From: Bordetella genomosp. 2
GTDB taxonomy: Bacteria > Pseudomonadota > Gammaproteobacteria > Burkholderiales > Burkholderiaceae_B
Direction: 5' to 3'
DNA length: 64,000 bases
Assembly: GCF_002261345.1 (NCBI RefSeq)
Contig: NZ_NEVT01000002.1
Location: forward strand, 124,001 to 188,000
Shown: one piece after another, positions 8,639 through 16,684 of the stretch
Layout of the letters: the number at the start of each line of letters is the position of its first letter
Position numbering within the stretch: position 1 is the stretch's first letter
Notes under the pieces: model-generated
Databases searched by the model: none
Told to the model about the DNA's origin: nothing
The model's input: only the letters and a program-made list of their open reading frames with translations
Translations under genes and position numbers: made by a program

Positions 8639-9859
8639 ATGAATAGAAGAACAGCAGGCCGCCGCGCGGCGGCCTGGCTGGCGTGCCTGGCGCTTGCCGC
8701 GAGCGCGGCCGGCCATGCCAACGACGCCGAAGGCGTGAAAATCGGCGTGCTCACCGATATGGCCGGCGTCACCTCCGACGCCACCGGCAAAGGCTCGATC
8801 GAGGCCGCGCGCATGGCCATCGAAGAAATGGGCGGCCAGGTGCTGGGCAAGCCCGTGACCCTGGTGACCGGCGACCACCAGCACAAGCCCGATATCGGCG
8901 CCAGCATGGCGCGCCAGTGGTATGACGCCGACGGCGTCGACGTGATCGTCGACGTGCCCAATTCCTCGGTGGCGTTGGCCGTGCAGGCCATCGCGCGCGA
9001 GAAGAAGAAGCTGGTCATATTCTCGAGCCCCGGCACCACGGCGCTGACCCAGGCGCAGTGTTCGCCCTACGGCGTGCAATGGACCTACACCACCTATGCG
9101 CTGTCGCGCGGCACGGCCGACGCGGTGGTGCGCGAAGGCAACCGGCGCTGGTTCATCCTGGCGTCCGACTATGCGTTCGGCAAGCAACTGGCCGCCGACA
9201 CGGCGGCCGTCGTCAAGGCTAACGGCGGCGAGGTCGCGGGCACGGTGTTCCATCCGCTCAATGCCTCGGATTTCGCCTCATTCCTCTTGCAGGCGCAGGC
9301 ATCGCGGGCGCAGATCGTGGCGGTGGCCAATGCCGGCGGCGACACGATCATGGCGATCAAGCAGGCGGCCGAATTCGGCCTGGGGCAGGGCGGGCAGAAG
9401 CTGGCCGCCATGCTGCTGCTCTTGACCGACGTCCACAGCCTGGGCCTGGCCGCCGCGCAATCCACCTACCTGACCGTGCCGTCCTACTGGGACATGAACG
9501 ACGGCACGCGCGCGTTCAGCAAGACTTTCGCCGAGCGCGTCGGGCATCCGCCCACCTTCCTGCAGGCCGGCGTCTACGGGTCGGTGCGGCATTATCTGAA
9601 GGCGGTGCAGGCGGCCGGCACGACCGACAGCAAGGCGGTCATGGACAAGATGAAGGAACTGCCCATCGACGACGCCTTCAGCCTCAATGCCCGCATTCGC
9701 GCCGACGGCCTGGTGGTGCGCGATATGCTGCTGGCGCAGGTCAAGGCGCCGGACCAGTCGCGGCAACCTTGGGACTACTACACCGTGGTGCGCACCATAC
9801 CCGGCCAGGCCCTGGCCTGGCCGCTGTCGGAAAGCCAATGCGCGCAGGCCCGGCCATGA
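8639..9859 (+). CDS. ABC transporter substrate-binding protein (branched-chain amino acid / amide type)
   Basis: A 406-residue periplasmic protein with a cleavable signal peptide (Arg-rich start, hydrophobic A-W-L-A-C-L-A-L-A-A-S-A-A-G, cut near H-A-N at 26-28). The mature protein begins V-K-I-G-V-L-T-D-M-A-G, the hallmark start of Leu/Ile/Val-type (Peripla_BP_6) receptors, and keeps the two-lobe layout with S-D-Y-A-F-G-K in the middle. No permease or ATPase genes adjoin it, so it is an orphan receptor or feeds a system elsewhere. It overlaps the alpha/beta hydrolase gene by four bases (ATGA), which suggests that the hydrolase acts on the same ligand or on a product of it. Confidence 0.85.
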   Translation: MNRRTAGRRAAAWLACLALAASAAGHANDAEGVKIGVLTDMAGVTSDATGKGSIEAARMAIEEMGGQVLGKPVTLVTGDHQHKPDIGASMARQWYDADGVDVIVDVPNSSVALAVQAIAREKKKLVIFSSPGTTALTQAQCSPYGVQWTYTTYALSRGTADAVVREGNRRWFILASDYAFGKQLAADTAAVVKANGGEVAGTVFHPLNASDFASFLLQAQASRAQIVAVANAGGDTIMAIKQAAEFGLGQGGQKLAAMLLLLTDVHSLGLAAAQSTYLTVPSYWDMNDGTRAFSKTFAERVGHPPTFLQAGVYGSVRHYLKAVQAAGTTDSKAVMDKMKELPIDDAFSLNARIRADGLVVRDMLLAQVKAPDQSRQPWDYYTVVRTIPGQALAWPLSESQCAQARP

Positions 9860-10809
9860 CGCCGTCCGTGGAGCTGGCCGACTTCGGCAGTTTCTTCGCC
9901 GGCGGCCGGCCGGTGCGCATCGCCGGCGAGCCGACCCGCACGGTGGCGTTCACCCGCACGGCATCGCTGCCTTACGACCCCAACGGCCACTACCATTTCG
10001 AGCAGGCGTATGTGCAGTATTTCATCCCGACACGGCGCCGCCAGCCCCTGCCGCTGGTGTTGCTGCATGGCGGCGGCATGAGCGGGGCGATGTGGGAAAC
10101 CACGCCGGATGGGCGGCCGGGCTGGCTGCAGCATTTCCTGGCGCTCGGCCACGCCGTATACGTGGTGGACAACGTCGAGCGCGGGCGCGCCGGCTGGGCG
10201 CCGTTCGACAGCGTCTGGCCCGAACGGCCCATCATCCGCAGCGCCGAAGAAAGCTGGACCCTGTTCCGCTTCGGCGCGGCGGACGGCTTCGCCGAGCGGC
10301 GCGGTTTCGATGGCCAGCGCTTCCCGATCCCGGCCTTCGACGCCTTCATCCAGCACGCCGTGCCCCGCTGGCTGGGCAACAACGACGCCGCCCTGCGCGG
10401 CTTGTGCGCGGTGCTGGACCGGGTCGGGCCATGCCTGCTGGTGGCGCACAGCCATGGCGGCGAGGTGGCGTTTCGCGCCCTGCAGCAGCGGCCCGCCCTG
10501 GTGCGCGGCCTGATCGCCATCGAGCCGTCCGGCTTCACCGAATCGGTCGAGACGCCTGCCGTGGCCGGCAAGCCGTTCCTGTTCGTCTATGGCGATTATC
10601 TGGACGCCACGCCGCTGTGGACGCGCCTGGCGGCGGCCGGCCGCGACTACGCCGGCCTCCTGGCGCGCCACGGCGCCGCGGTAGAGTCGTGGCGGCTGGC
10701 CGAAATGGGCGTGGCGGGCAATTCCCACATGCTGATGATGGACGACAACAGCGACGCCATCGCCCGCCGGATTTCCGATTGGGTACTGGAACAGAGGGCC
10801 GTCGGCTAG
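9856..10809 (+). CDS. Alpha/beta-hydrolase, probable esterase
   Basis: A 317-residue alpha/beta-fold hydrolase. L-L-H-G-G-G (69-74) is the oxyanion-hole segment, A-H-S-H-G-G-E (197-203) is the nucleophile elbow with Ser199, Glu223 in A-I-E-P-S is a candidate acid, and His291 in N-S-H-M is the likely catalytic base. No signal peptide is seen, so the enzyme is probably cytoplasmic. The start at 9856 is chosen because its ATG overlaps the previous stop as ATGA; earlier in-frame starts lie inside the receptor gene. A binding protein coupled to an esterase suggests uptake and cleavage of an ester or lactone. The substrate is unknown. It ends convergently with the dehydrogenase gene. Confidence 0.8.
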   Translation: MTPSVELADFGSFFAGGRPVRIAGEPTRTVAFTRTASLPYDPNGHYHFEQAYVQYFIPTRRRQPLPLVLLHGGGMSGAMWETTPDGRPGWLQHFLALGHAVYVVDNVERGRAGWAPFDSVWPERPIIRSAEESWTLFRFGAADGFAERRGFDGQRFPIPAFDAFIQHAVPRWLGNNDAALRGLCAVLDRVGPCLLVAHSHGGEVAFRALQQRPALVRGLIAIEPSGFTESVETPAVAGKPFLFVYGDYLDATPLWTRLAAAGRDYAGLLARHGAAVESWRLAEMGVAGNSHMLMMDDNSDAIARRISDWVLEQRAVG

Positions 10810-10824
10810 CGGCGCGCGCCCTGT

Positions 10825-12039
10825 TCAGTCGAGCGGCACCAGGAACGAGCCGTCGAGTTCGTCCAGCCGCGTGATTCCCAGCATGCCCATGTTGCGCGCG
10901 ATCTCGTCGCGCATCAACTGCAGGGCATGGCGCACGCCGGCCTCGCCGGCCACCGAGGCGGCATAGTTGAACGGCCGCCCGACGAAGACGGCGCGCGCGC
11001 CCAGCGCCATGGCCTTCATGGCGTCGGTGCCGCGCCGCACGCCGCTGTCCAGCATCACCGTCATGCCGCCGGCCTGCTCCATGATCTCGGGCAGCACGCG
11101 CAGCGGAGCGACGGCGCCGTCGAGCTGGCGGCCGCCGTGGTTGGACACGATGATGCCGTCCATGCCCAGCTCGCGCGCGCGCCGCGCGTCGCCCGCGCCG
11201 AGGATGCCCTTGACCACCATCGGCCCTTGCCAGCGGCGGCGGATCTGCGCGACGTGGGTCCAGTTCAGGTGCCCGCGGTCGGAGAAGTCGCGCAGCACGC
11301 GCTTGGACAGGATGGGCGCCCCGCGCGTGGCGTAATTGTTCTCGAAGTGCGGCATGCCGTGGCGCGCCAGCGTGCGCATGAAAGTGCCGAGCAGCCAGCG
11401 CGGATGCGTGATGCCCTGGTAGGCCAGCGCCAGGCTGGGCTTGAGCGGGGTACTGAAGCCGGTGCGCACATTGTTCTCGCGGTTGGCCTGCACCGGGGTG
11501 TCCACGGTCAGCACCAGCGTCTCCACGCCGGCCGCCGCGACCCGGTCGATCAGCGCGCCGATCTGCGAGTCGTTGCCCGGCAGGTAGGCCTGGAACCAGG
11601 TGCCGGGCGCGGCGTCCATGACTTCTTCGAGCCGGATCAGCGACGAGCCGCTCATGATGCAGGGCACGTTGGCGGCCCGCGCGGCGCGCGCCAGCACGAT
11701 ATCGCCGCGATAGGCGGTCAGCGCGGCGATGCCCATGGGCGCGATGCCCACCGGCGAGGCGTAGCGCCGGCCGAACAATTCGATGTCCTGCCGGCGCGCC
11801 GACACGTCCACCAGCACGCGGGTGCGGAACCCATAGCGGCCGAAGGCGTCGCGGTTGTCCTGCTCGGAGTGGCGGTCCTCCACCGAGCCGGCCACATAGC
11901 CGTAGATCGGACGCGGCAGGCGGCGGCGCGCCGCGGTCTCGAAATCGTGCAGCGACAGGAAGCGCCGCAGGTGCCGCGGCGGCACATAGGCCGAGGCGGG
12001 CGGCGCGTCCAGCGGGTTGAGCGTGGCAGGCGTGGACAT
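10825..12039 (-). CDS. FMN-dependent alpha-hydroxy-acid dehydrogenase (L-lactate dehydrogenase type)
   Basis: A 404-residue member of the lactate dehydrogenase (cytochrome)/glycolate oxidase family, which oxidises L-2-hydroxyacids to 2-ketoacids using FMN. Seen in order: P-I-Y-G-Y-V-A-G (44-51), P-V-G-I-A-P-M-G (FMN-binding strand), L-T-V-D-T-P-V-Q, V-V-K-G-I-L (FMN-contacting Lys), S-N-H-G-G-R-Q-L-D-G (catalytic His and substrate Arg) and L-D-S-G-V-R-R-G-T-D (phosphate-binding). It is divergent from a LysR gene with an inverted repeat between them, so that regulator probably controls it. LldD and mandelate dehydrogenase-like enzymes look alike at this level, so the exact 2-hydroxyacid is open. 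Confidence 0.85.
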   Translation of the reverse strand: MSTPATLNPLDAPPASAYVPPRHLRRFLSLHDFETAARRRLPRPIYGYVAGSVEDRHSEQDNRDAFGRYGFRTRVLVDVSARRQDIELFGRRYASPVGIAPMGIAALTAYRGDIVLARAARAANVPCIMSGSSLIRLEEVMDAAPGTWFQAYLPGNDSQIGALIDRVAAAGVETLVLTVDTPVQANRENNVRTGFSTPLKPSLALAYQGITHPRWLLGTFMRTLARHGMPHFENNYATRGAPILSKRVLRDFSDRGHLNWTHVAQIRRRWQGPMVVKGILGAGDARRARELGMDGIIVSNHGGRQLDGAVAPLRVLPEIMEQAGGMTVMLDSGVRRGTDAMKAMALGARAVFVGRPFNYAASVAGEAGVRHALQLMRDEIARNMGMLGITRLDELDGSFLVPLD

Positions 12040-12110
12040 GGAGGTTCCCGTATGGCAAGCAGGCCCGGACGACGGGCGGATGGCGGGACTATATCGGCCG
12101 GCACGATTAG

Positions 12111-12144
12111 AATAAAGCGACTTTATTTGGCGAAATTAGTTCGC
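12111..12144. promoter_or_regulatory. Paired inverted repeats between dehydrogenase and LysR genes
   Basis: The 117-base divergent gap turns AT-rich here. AATAAAG-CGA-CTTTATT (12111-12127) is a perfect 7+7 inverted repeat with the T-N11-A geometry of LysR sites. GCGAA-ATTAG-TTCGC (12130-12144) is a second perfect repeat two bases on, ending 12 bases before the LysR start codon. Together they look like a regulator-binding pair controlling the dehydrogenase and autoregulating lysR. Confidence 0.5.
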
Positions 12145-12156
12145 TTTTTTTCAACT

Positions 12157-13056
12157 ATGACGCTCAAGCAGCTCGAAGCCTTCTATTGGGCGGCCACCTG
12201 CAAGAACTTCGCCGTGGCGGCCAGCCGGCTCAATATCTCGGTATCTTCGCTGTCCAAGCGCATCGGCGAACTGGAGGCGGCGATCGGCGCCGCGCTGTTC
12301 AACCGCGACAGCCGCAGCGCCGTCCTGACCCCGCTGGGCGATCGCCTGCTGACCCACGCGCGCGACGTCCTGCACAGCGCCGAGCAGTTCATGCGCCGCG
12401 CCAACGATGCGCGCGCCCTGTCGGGGCGCTGCCGCTTCGGCGTGGGCGAGCTCACCTCGCTGACCTGGATGCCGCGCTTGATCGCGTTGATCCAGGGCGC
12501 GCATCCCAACCTGGTGGTCGAACCCCATGCCAGCATGGGGCAGGTCCTGGAGACCCGGCTGGAAAACGGCGAACTGGATTTCGCCATCATCGCCGGACCC
12601 TCGACGCGCACCGCGATCGCCTCGCACGGCCTGGGGCAGGTGCAGTTCGTCTGGGTGGCAGCGCCGACGCTGTACGGTGACACCCCGCCGCGCCACGCCC
12701 AGCAAGTGGCGGAACGCACGCTCATTACCTTGCCCAACAGCGCCGGCACGGTGCGCATACTGGACGAATGGCTGACCGAGCACCAGGTGTCGGTGGGGCG
12801 GCGCATGACCTGCGAGAACCTGGGCGCGGTGGCCGGCATGCTGAAGGAAGGGCTGGGCGTGGGTTTCCTGCCGCGGGCCTGGGCCGCCGCGCTGATCCAG
12901 CGGGGCCACCTGGCGGCGCTGCCGGAGCTGCCGCCGTTGCGGCCGCTCGCATACACCTTTCAATGGCGCCGCGACGATACGCGTCCCATGGTGCGCCAAC
13001 TGCGCGCGCTGGCCGCGCAGGCGGCCGATTTCGACAGCCCGCCCTGCCTGCTGTAG
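12157..13056 (+). CDS. LysR-family transcriptional regulator
   Basis: A 299-residue LysR regulator. The N-terminal winged helix-turn-helix (about 1-60) includes L-K-Q-L-E-A-F-Y and S-V-S-S-L-S-K-R-I-G-E-L-E, and the effector domain follows from about 90. The effector half contains G-E-L-D-F-A-I-I and G-L-G-V-G-F-L-P, typical of the family. It diverges from the 2-hydroxyacid dehydrogenase gene, which is its probable target, with a lactate-like effector possible. The convergent neighbour at 13063-13962 is a clear paralog, sharing the K-Q-L-E-A-F-Y start and an F-Q-x-R-R-D-D-x-R-P stretch near the C-terminus, which points to a local duplication. Confidence 0.85.
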   Translation: MTLKQLEAFYWAATCKNFAVAASRLNISVSSLSKRIGELEAAIGAALFNRDSRSAVLTPLGDRLLTHARDVLHSAEQFMRRANDARALSGRCRFGVGELTSLTWMPRLIALIQGAHPNLVVEPHASMGQVLETRLENGELDFAIIAGPSTRTAIASHGLGQVQFVWVAAPTLYGDTPPRHAQQVAERTLITLPNSAGTVRILDEWLTEHQVSVGRRMTCENLGAVAGMLKEGLGVGFLPRAWAAALIQRGHLAALPELPPLRPLAYTFQWRRDDTRPMVRQLRALAAQAADFDSPPCLL

Positions 13057-13062
13057 CGCGGC

Positions 13063-13962
13063 TCACCACAAGGGGTGGGGGGCGGCGAAGTCCACTTCCG
13101 CCATGACGCGCTCGCGCATTGCGGCCACCAGCGGACGGATGTCGTCGCGGCGGCACTGGAACGAGTAATGCAGCCGCCGTAGCGGCGGGTCGCTCTCGAT
13201 GGCGCGGATTGCATGTTTGTCGTACAGCGTGCGCAGCCACCCTTCGGGAAAGAAGCCCACGCCCACGCCGGCCGCCACCATGCCGGCGATGGCGCCCATG
13301 TTGTTGCAGGTCAGCTGGCGCGACACGCTGAGATTGTTTTCCTGCAGCCAGGCTTCGAAGATGCGGGTCGAGCCCGCGCCAGGCGGCATGGTGATGACCG
13401 TCATGTCCTGCAGGCTGGCGGGCGTGAGCACCCGCAGCCCGTCGAGTTGCGCCGAGGCGCCGGCCCAGGTGTAGCGGACTTCGGCGATGGTGTGCGAGGC
13501 GATGGAGGGGCGCGACGACCATCCCGCCACGACCGCGAAATCGAGCTCGCCGGCCTCGACCCGGCGTTCGAGGTTCTGGCCGACATCGACGTGCGGCTCC
13601 AGCCGCAGGTGCGGGTAGTCGCTGCGGCAGCGCGCCACGAATTTGGGCAGCCAGCTCATCGCCGCGAGCTCGCCCATGCCGAAGCGGCACACGCCCTGCA
13701 GGCCGTCATCGGTGCCCACCGCGGCGCGCGCCCGGTGGGCGGCGCTGAGGATCTCGCGCGCCAGCGGCAGCAGCGCTTCGCCCTCGCGGGTCAGCACCGA
13801 CCGGTGGCCGCTGCGGTCGAACAGCGTCTTGCCCAGGTCGGCCTCGAGTTCGGTGATGCGCTTGGACAGCGACGACTGCGACAGGTGGATATGCGCGGCC
13901 GCGGCCGCGAAGCTCGACGACAGGGCCGCCGCGTAGAACGCTTCGAGTTGCTTGAAAGTCAT
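13063..13962 (-). CDS. LysR-family transcriptional regulator (paralog of its neighbour)
   Basis: A 299-residue LysR protein of exactly the same length as the convergent neighbour and of the same subfamily: N-terminal helix-turn-helix with F-K-Q-L-E-A-F-Y and S-Q-S-S-L-S-K-R-I-T-E-L-E, then C-R-F-G-M-G-E-L at about 93-100, G-E-L-D-F-A-V-V, and G-V-G-V-G-F-F-P-E-G-W. It diverges from the Bug receptor / hydroxyacid dehydrogenase pair, which it probably controls. The 159-base gap between them includes an AT-rich stretch around 14025-14055, the likely promoter zone. The inducer is unknown. Confidence 0.85.
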   Translation of the reverse strand: MTFKQLEAFYAAALSSSFAAAAAHIHLSQSSLSKRITELEADLGKTLFDRSGHRSVLTREGEALLPLAREILSAAHRARAAVGTDDGLQGVCRFGMGELAAMSWLPKFVARCRSDYPHLRLEPHVDVGQNLERRVEAGELDFAVVAGWSSRPSIASHTIAEVRYTWAGASAQLDGLRVLTPASLQDMTVITMPPGAGSTRIFEAWLQENNLSVSRQLTCNNMGAIAGMVAAGVGVGFFPEGWLRTLYDKHAIRAIESDPPLRRLHYSFQCRRDDIRPLVAAMRERVMAEVDFAAPHPLW

Positions 13963-14121
13963 GTCCCCCGCCCTACGGGATCTGCCGTCCCGTGTGGATG
14001 TTCTATGCAGAAAAGCGATGAAAGTCGAGGGAAATTTATCACTTTCTTCTCATGTTCGTTGTTGCTAGAGTGCCTGGATCGATAACGACAAGAGCGCTTC
14101 CCCGGAAGCGGAGGAGACCCC

Positions 14122-15090
14122 ATGAGCACAGCCCGCAAATGGCTGGCCGGCGCCCTGCTGGCCGCCGCGTCGGCCGGCCCCGCGGTCGCGCAGGATTGGA
14201 CGCCCACCCGGCCCATCGAGATCCTGGTCGGCTTCGCGCCGGGCGGCTCGGCCGACCAGATCGCGCGCCAGCTGTCGGAAGCGGTCAAGGACACCGTGCC
14301 GGTGCCGGTGGTGGTGATCAACAAGCCGGGCGCGGCCGGCGCGCTGGCCGCACAGGAGATCGCCGAGGCCGAGCCCGACGGCTACAAGCTGTTCGTGGGC
14401 GGCGGCAGCGAAACGACCTCGGTCGGCAATCACCAGAAAATTCCGTACGATCCGCGCCGCGATTTCACGCCGGTGCTGAAGGCCGCCCGCCTGCCGTCCG
14501 TGCTGGCCGTGAACGTCAAGTCGCCTTACCCCGACATGAAGGCCTTGATCGCCGCCGCGCAGGGCAAGCCGGAGGCGCTGAGCTATGGCTCGACCGGCAA
14601 CGGCAGCCTGTTCCATTCGACCATGCTGGCGTTCGAGGCCAATAGCGGCCTGCGCTTCCTGCATGTACCCTACAAGGGGGCCGCCGCGTCGTTGACGGCC
14701 CTGGCGGCGGGCGAGGTCGACATGGCGTTCGGGGCGCCGGAAGAAGTGCGGGGGCTGATCGATGCCGGCAAGATCCGGCCGATCGCCGTCTTCTCGCGGT
14801 CGCGCGTGGCGTCGCTGCCGGACACGCCCACCATGACCGAGCTGGGCTATCCCATCGCGTTGGACAACATGAAGGGGCTGCTGGCGCCGGCCGGGCTGCC
14901 CGAGCCGGTGTACCGCTACCTGAACCGCGTATTCCACGACGCGCTGCAAAGCCCGTCATGGAAGGCGTACACCGCGCGCAGCGGACTCACTACCGATTAC
15001 GCCGACGGCCCCGCTTTCCAGAAGGAAATCGACGAGAGCTATGCGCTGATCGGCGATTCGCTGGCCGCCACCCGCACCGCGCACAAGTAG
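14122..15090 (+). CDS. Tripartite tricarboxylate transporter receptor (Bug family)
   Basis: A 322-residue periplasmic solute receptor of the Bug family, greatly expanded in Bordetella. A signal peptide ends near V-A-Q-D (residues 21-24). The mature start W-T-P-T-R-P-I-E-I-L-V-G-F-A-P-G-G-S-A-D-Q shows the diagnostic P-x-R-P-I and P-G-G-x-x-D loops that hold a carboxylate ligand, and H-V-P-Y-K-G is further on. A strong GGAGGAG site precedes the ATG. It pairs with the downstream beta-hydroxyacid dehydrogenase and the divergent LysR gene, suggesting uptake and oxidation of a small hydroxy- or dicarboxylic acid. No membrane TctAB genes adjoin it. Confidence 0.9.
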   Translation: MSTARKWLAGALLAAASAGPAVAQDWTPTRPIEILVGFAPGGSADQIARQLSEAVKDTVPVPVVVINKPGAAGALAAQEIAEAEPDGYKLFVGGGSETTSVGNHQKIPYDPRRDFTPVLKAARLPSVLAVNVKSPYPDMKALIAAAQGKPEALSYGSTGNGSLFHSTMLAFEANSGLRFLHVPYKGAAASLTALAAGEVDMAFGAPEEVRGLIDAGKIRPIAVFSRSRVASLPDTPTMTELGYPIALDNMKGLLAPAGLPEPVYRYLNRVFHDALQSPSWKAYTARSGLTTDYADGPAFQKEIDESYALIGDSLAATRTAHK

Positions 15091-15105
15091 GCAGGCCCGC
15101 GCGGA

Positions 15106-15121
15106 GCGGGGCCCGCCCCGC
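15106..15121 (+). terminator. GC hairpin after the Bug gene, weak terminator candidate
   Basis: GCGGGGC and GCCCCGC form a 7-bp stem around two C residues shortly after the Bug receptor stop. No T-run follows, so it may only slow or stabilise the transcript end and not terminate it. Confidence 0.25.
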
Positions 15122-15159
15122 GCGCGGCCGCATTCACGACGTATTCAGAGGAACTCGGC

Positions 15160-16059
15160 ATGACATCGAGCGCGACGCGCGACACCATCGGATTCATCGG
15201 ACTGGGCGTGATGGGACGGGGCATGGCCGCCTCGCTGCTGCGCGCCGGGCATGACGTGGTCGTGCACAACCGCAGCCGCGCAGCCGAAACGCCGTTGGCG
15301 GCGGCGGGCGCGCGCCGGGCGGTCACGCCGGCCGAGCTGGGCGGCATGGCGCGCGTGGTGATGCTGTGCCTGTCGGATACGGCGGCCGTCGAGTCCGTGC
15401 TGTTCGGCCCGCAGGGCCTGGCCGCCAGCCTGCCGGCCGGCGCGTTCGTGATCGACACCAGCACCATCTCGGCATCCGCCACACGCGAGCACGCCCGGCG
15501 CCTGGCCGAACGCCAGGTGGCGCTGCTGGATGCGCCCGTCAGCGGCGGCCAGCAGGCGGCCGAGCAGGGCACGCTGAGCTGCATGGTGGGCGCTTCGGAA
15601 GCCGCGTTCGCGGCGTGCCTGCCCTATCTGCAAGCGATTGCGTCGCGCGTGCTGCGCGTCGGCGACAACGGCGCGGGACAAGTCGCCAAGGCCTGCAACC
15701 AGGTCGCCGTCAGCGCCGTCATGCTGGGCGTGGCGGAAGCGTTCGCGCTGGCGCGCAGCAGCGGCGTCGACCCGGCGGTCGTGCGCGAGGCGCTGCTGGG
15801 CGGCGCCGCGCGCAGCGCCGTGCTGGAGAAGAACGCCGTGCGCATCCTGCAGCGCGACTTCAAGCCGGGTTTTCGCGCCGGCCTGATGCGCAAAGACCTG
15901 CGCCTGGCCCTGGATGCCGCGCGCGACGCCGGCGCCTGCCTGCCGGTCGCATCGACCACGCTGCAGTGGCTGGAAGCCTTGTGCAATACCGGCCACGCCG
16001 AAGATGACTGGAGCGCGGTGGGACAGCTGATCGCGGAGATGGCCGCGCCGCCCCGGTAG
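15160..16059 (+). CDS. NAD(P)-dependent beta-hydroxyacid dehydrogenase (3-hydroxyisobutyrate dehydrogenase family)
   Basis: A 299-residue two-domain oxidoreductase. I-G-F-I-G-L-G-V-M-G-R-G (residues 8-19) is the Rossmann G-x-G-x-x-G fused to the family signature G-x-M-G. A later D-A-P-V-S-G-G segment is substrate binding, and K-A-C-N-Q-V within G-Q-V-A-K carries the catalytic Lys. The family includes 3-hydroxyisobutyrate, tartronate-semialdehyde and related dehydrogenases. An AGAGGAA site lies 8 bases before the ATG. The gene lies 69 bases after the Bug receptor in the same orientation, so the imported ligand is probably its substrate or precursor. The specific substrate cannot be read from the sequence. 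The 145-bp tandem repeat begins 40 bases after its stop. Confidence 0.85.
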   Translation: MTSSATRDTIGFIGLGVMGRGMAASLLRAGHDVVVHNRSRAAETPLAAAGARRAVTPAELGGMARVVMLCLSDTAAVESVLFGPQGLAASLPAGAFVIDTSTISASATREHARRLAERQVALLDAPVSGGQQAAEQGTLSCMVGASEAAFAACLPYLQAIASRVLRVGDNGAGQVAKACNQVAVSAVMLGVAEAFALARSSGVDPAVVREALLGGAARSAVLEKNAVRILQRDFKPGFRAGLMRKDLRLALDAARDAGACLPVASTTLQWLEALCNTGHAEDDWSAVGQLIAEMAAPPR

Positions 16060-16100
16060 ACGATGAACCCGGCGAGGGGGGGCAGACACACCATGCCGCA

Positions 16101-16613
16101 AGGTGTCTGACACCCCATGAGATGGCCTTTCCATGCAGCGGGCATTGCGTGGGGTGTCAGACACCTGACGCAGGGAGATACGTGACGCCGATAGGCCGCC
16201 AGGGCGGTGGCTCTGTTTCACTGATAGACGCACGGCGCCCGTGCAGGGTGTCTGACACCCCATGAGACGGCCTTCCCATGCAGCGGGCATTGCATGGGGT
16301 GTCAGACACCTGACGCAGGGAGATACGTGACGCGGATAGGCCGCCAGGGCGGTGGCTCCGTTTCACCGATAGACGCGCGGCGCCCGTGCAAGGTGTCTGA
16401 CACCCCATGAGATGGCCTTTCCATGCAGCGGGCATTGCGTGGGGTGTCAGACACCTGACGCAGGGGGATACGTGACGCGGATAGGCCGCCAGGGCGGTGG
16501 CTCTGTTTCACCGATAGACGCACGGCGCCCGTGCAAGGTGTCCGACACCCCATGAGATGGCCTTCCCATGCAGCGGGCATTGCGTGGGGTGTCGGACACC
16601 TGACGCAGGGAGA
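16101..16613. repeat. Tandem array of 145-bp units with palindromic arms (3.5 copies)
   Basis: Four copies begin with the 13-mer GGTGTC(T/C)GACACC at 16102, 16247, 16392 and 16537, exactly 145 bases apart; the last is partial. In each unit, AGGTGTCTGACACCCCA and its exact reverse complement TGGGGTGTCAGACACCT flank a 32-base loop, and each arm is itself a palindrome around one central base. In copy 4 the central T of the left arm is C and the paired A of the right arm is G, so pairing is kept. The spacer part of the unit resembles bases 16711-16757, the 3' end of the adjacent gene, read in the same orientation. The array fills the space between two convergent genes and codes for nothing recognisable. 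Confidence 0.9.
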
Positions 16614-16684
16614 CAGCTGAGGCGGGAGCCTCTGGGCCGGCACTCGCACGGGATACCGGGCGCCCGCGCGCACTGCGCGGCGTT

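Noticed and set aside
16101-16613. Tandem repeats considered as a CRISPR array
   Set aside because: The units are identical from end to end, including the would-be spacers, with a 145-base step and long palindromes. There are no variable spacers and no cas genes.
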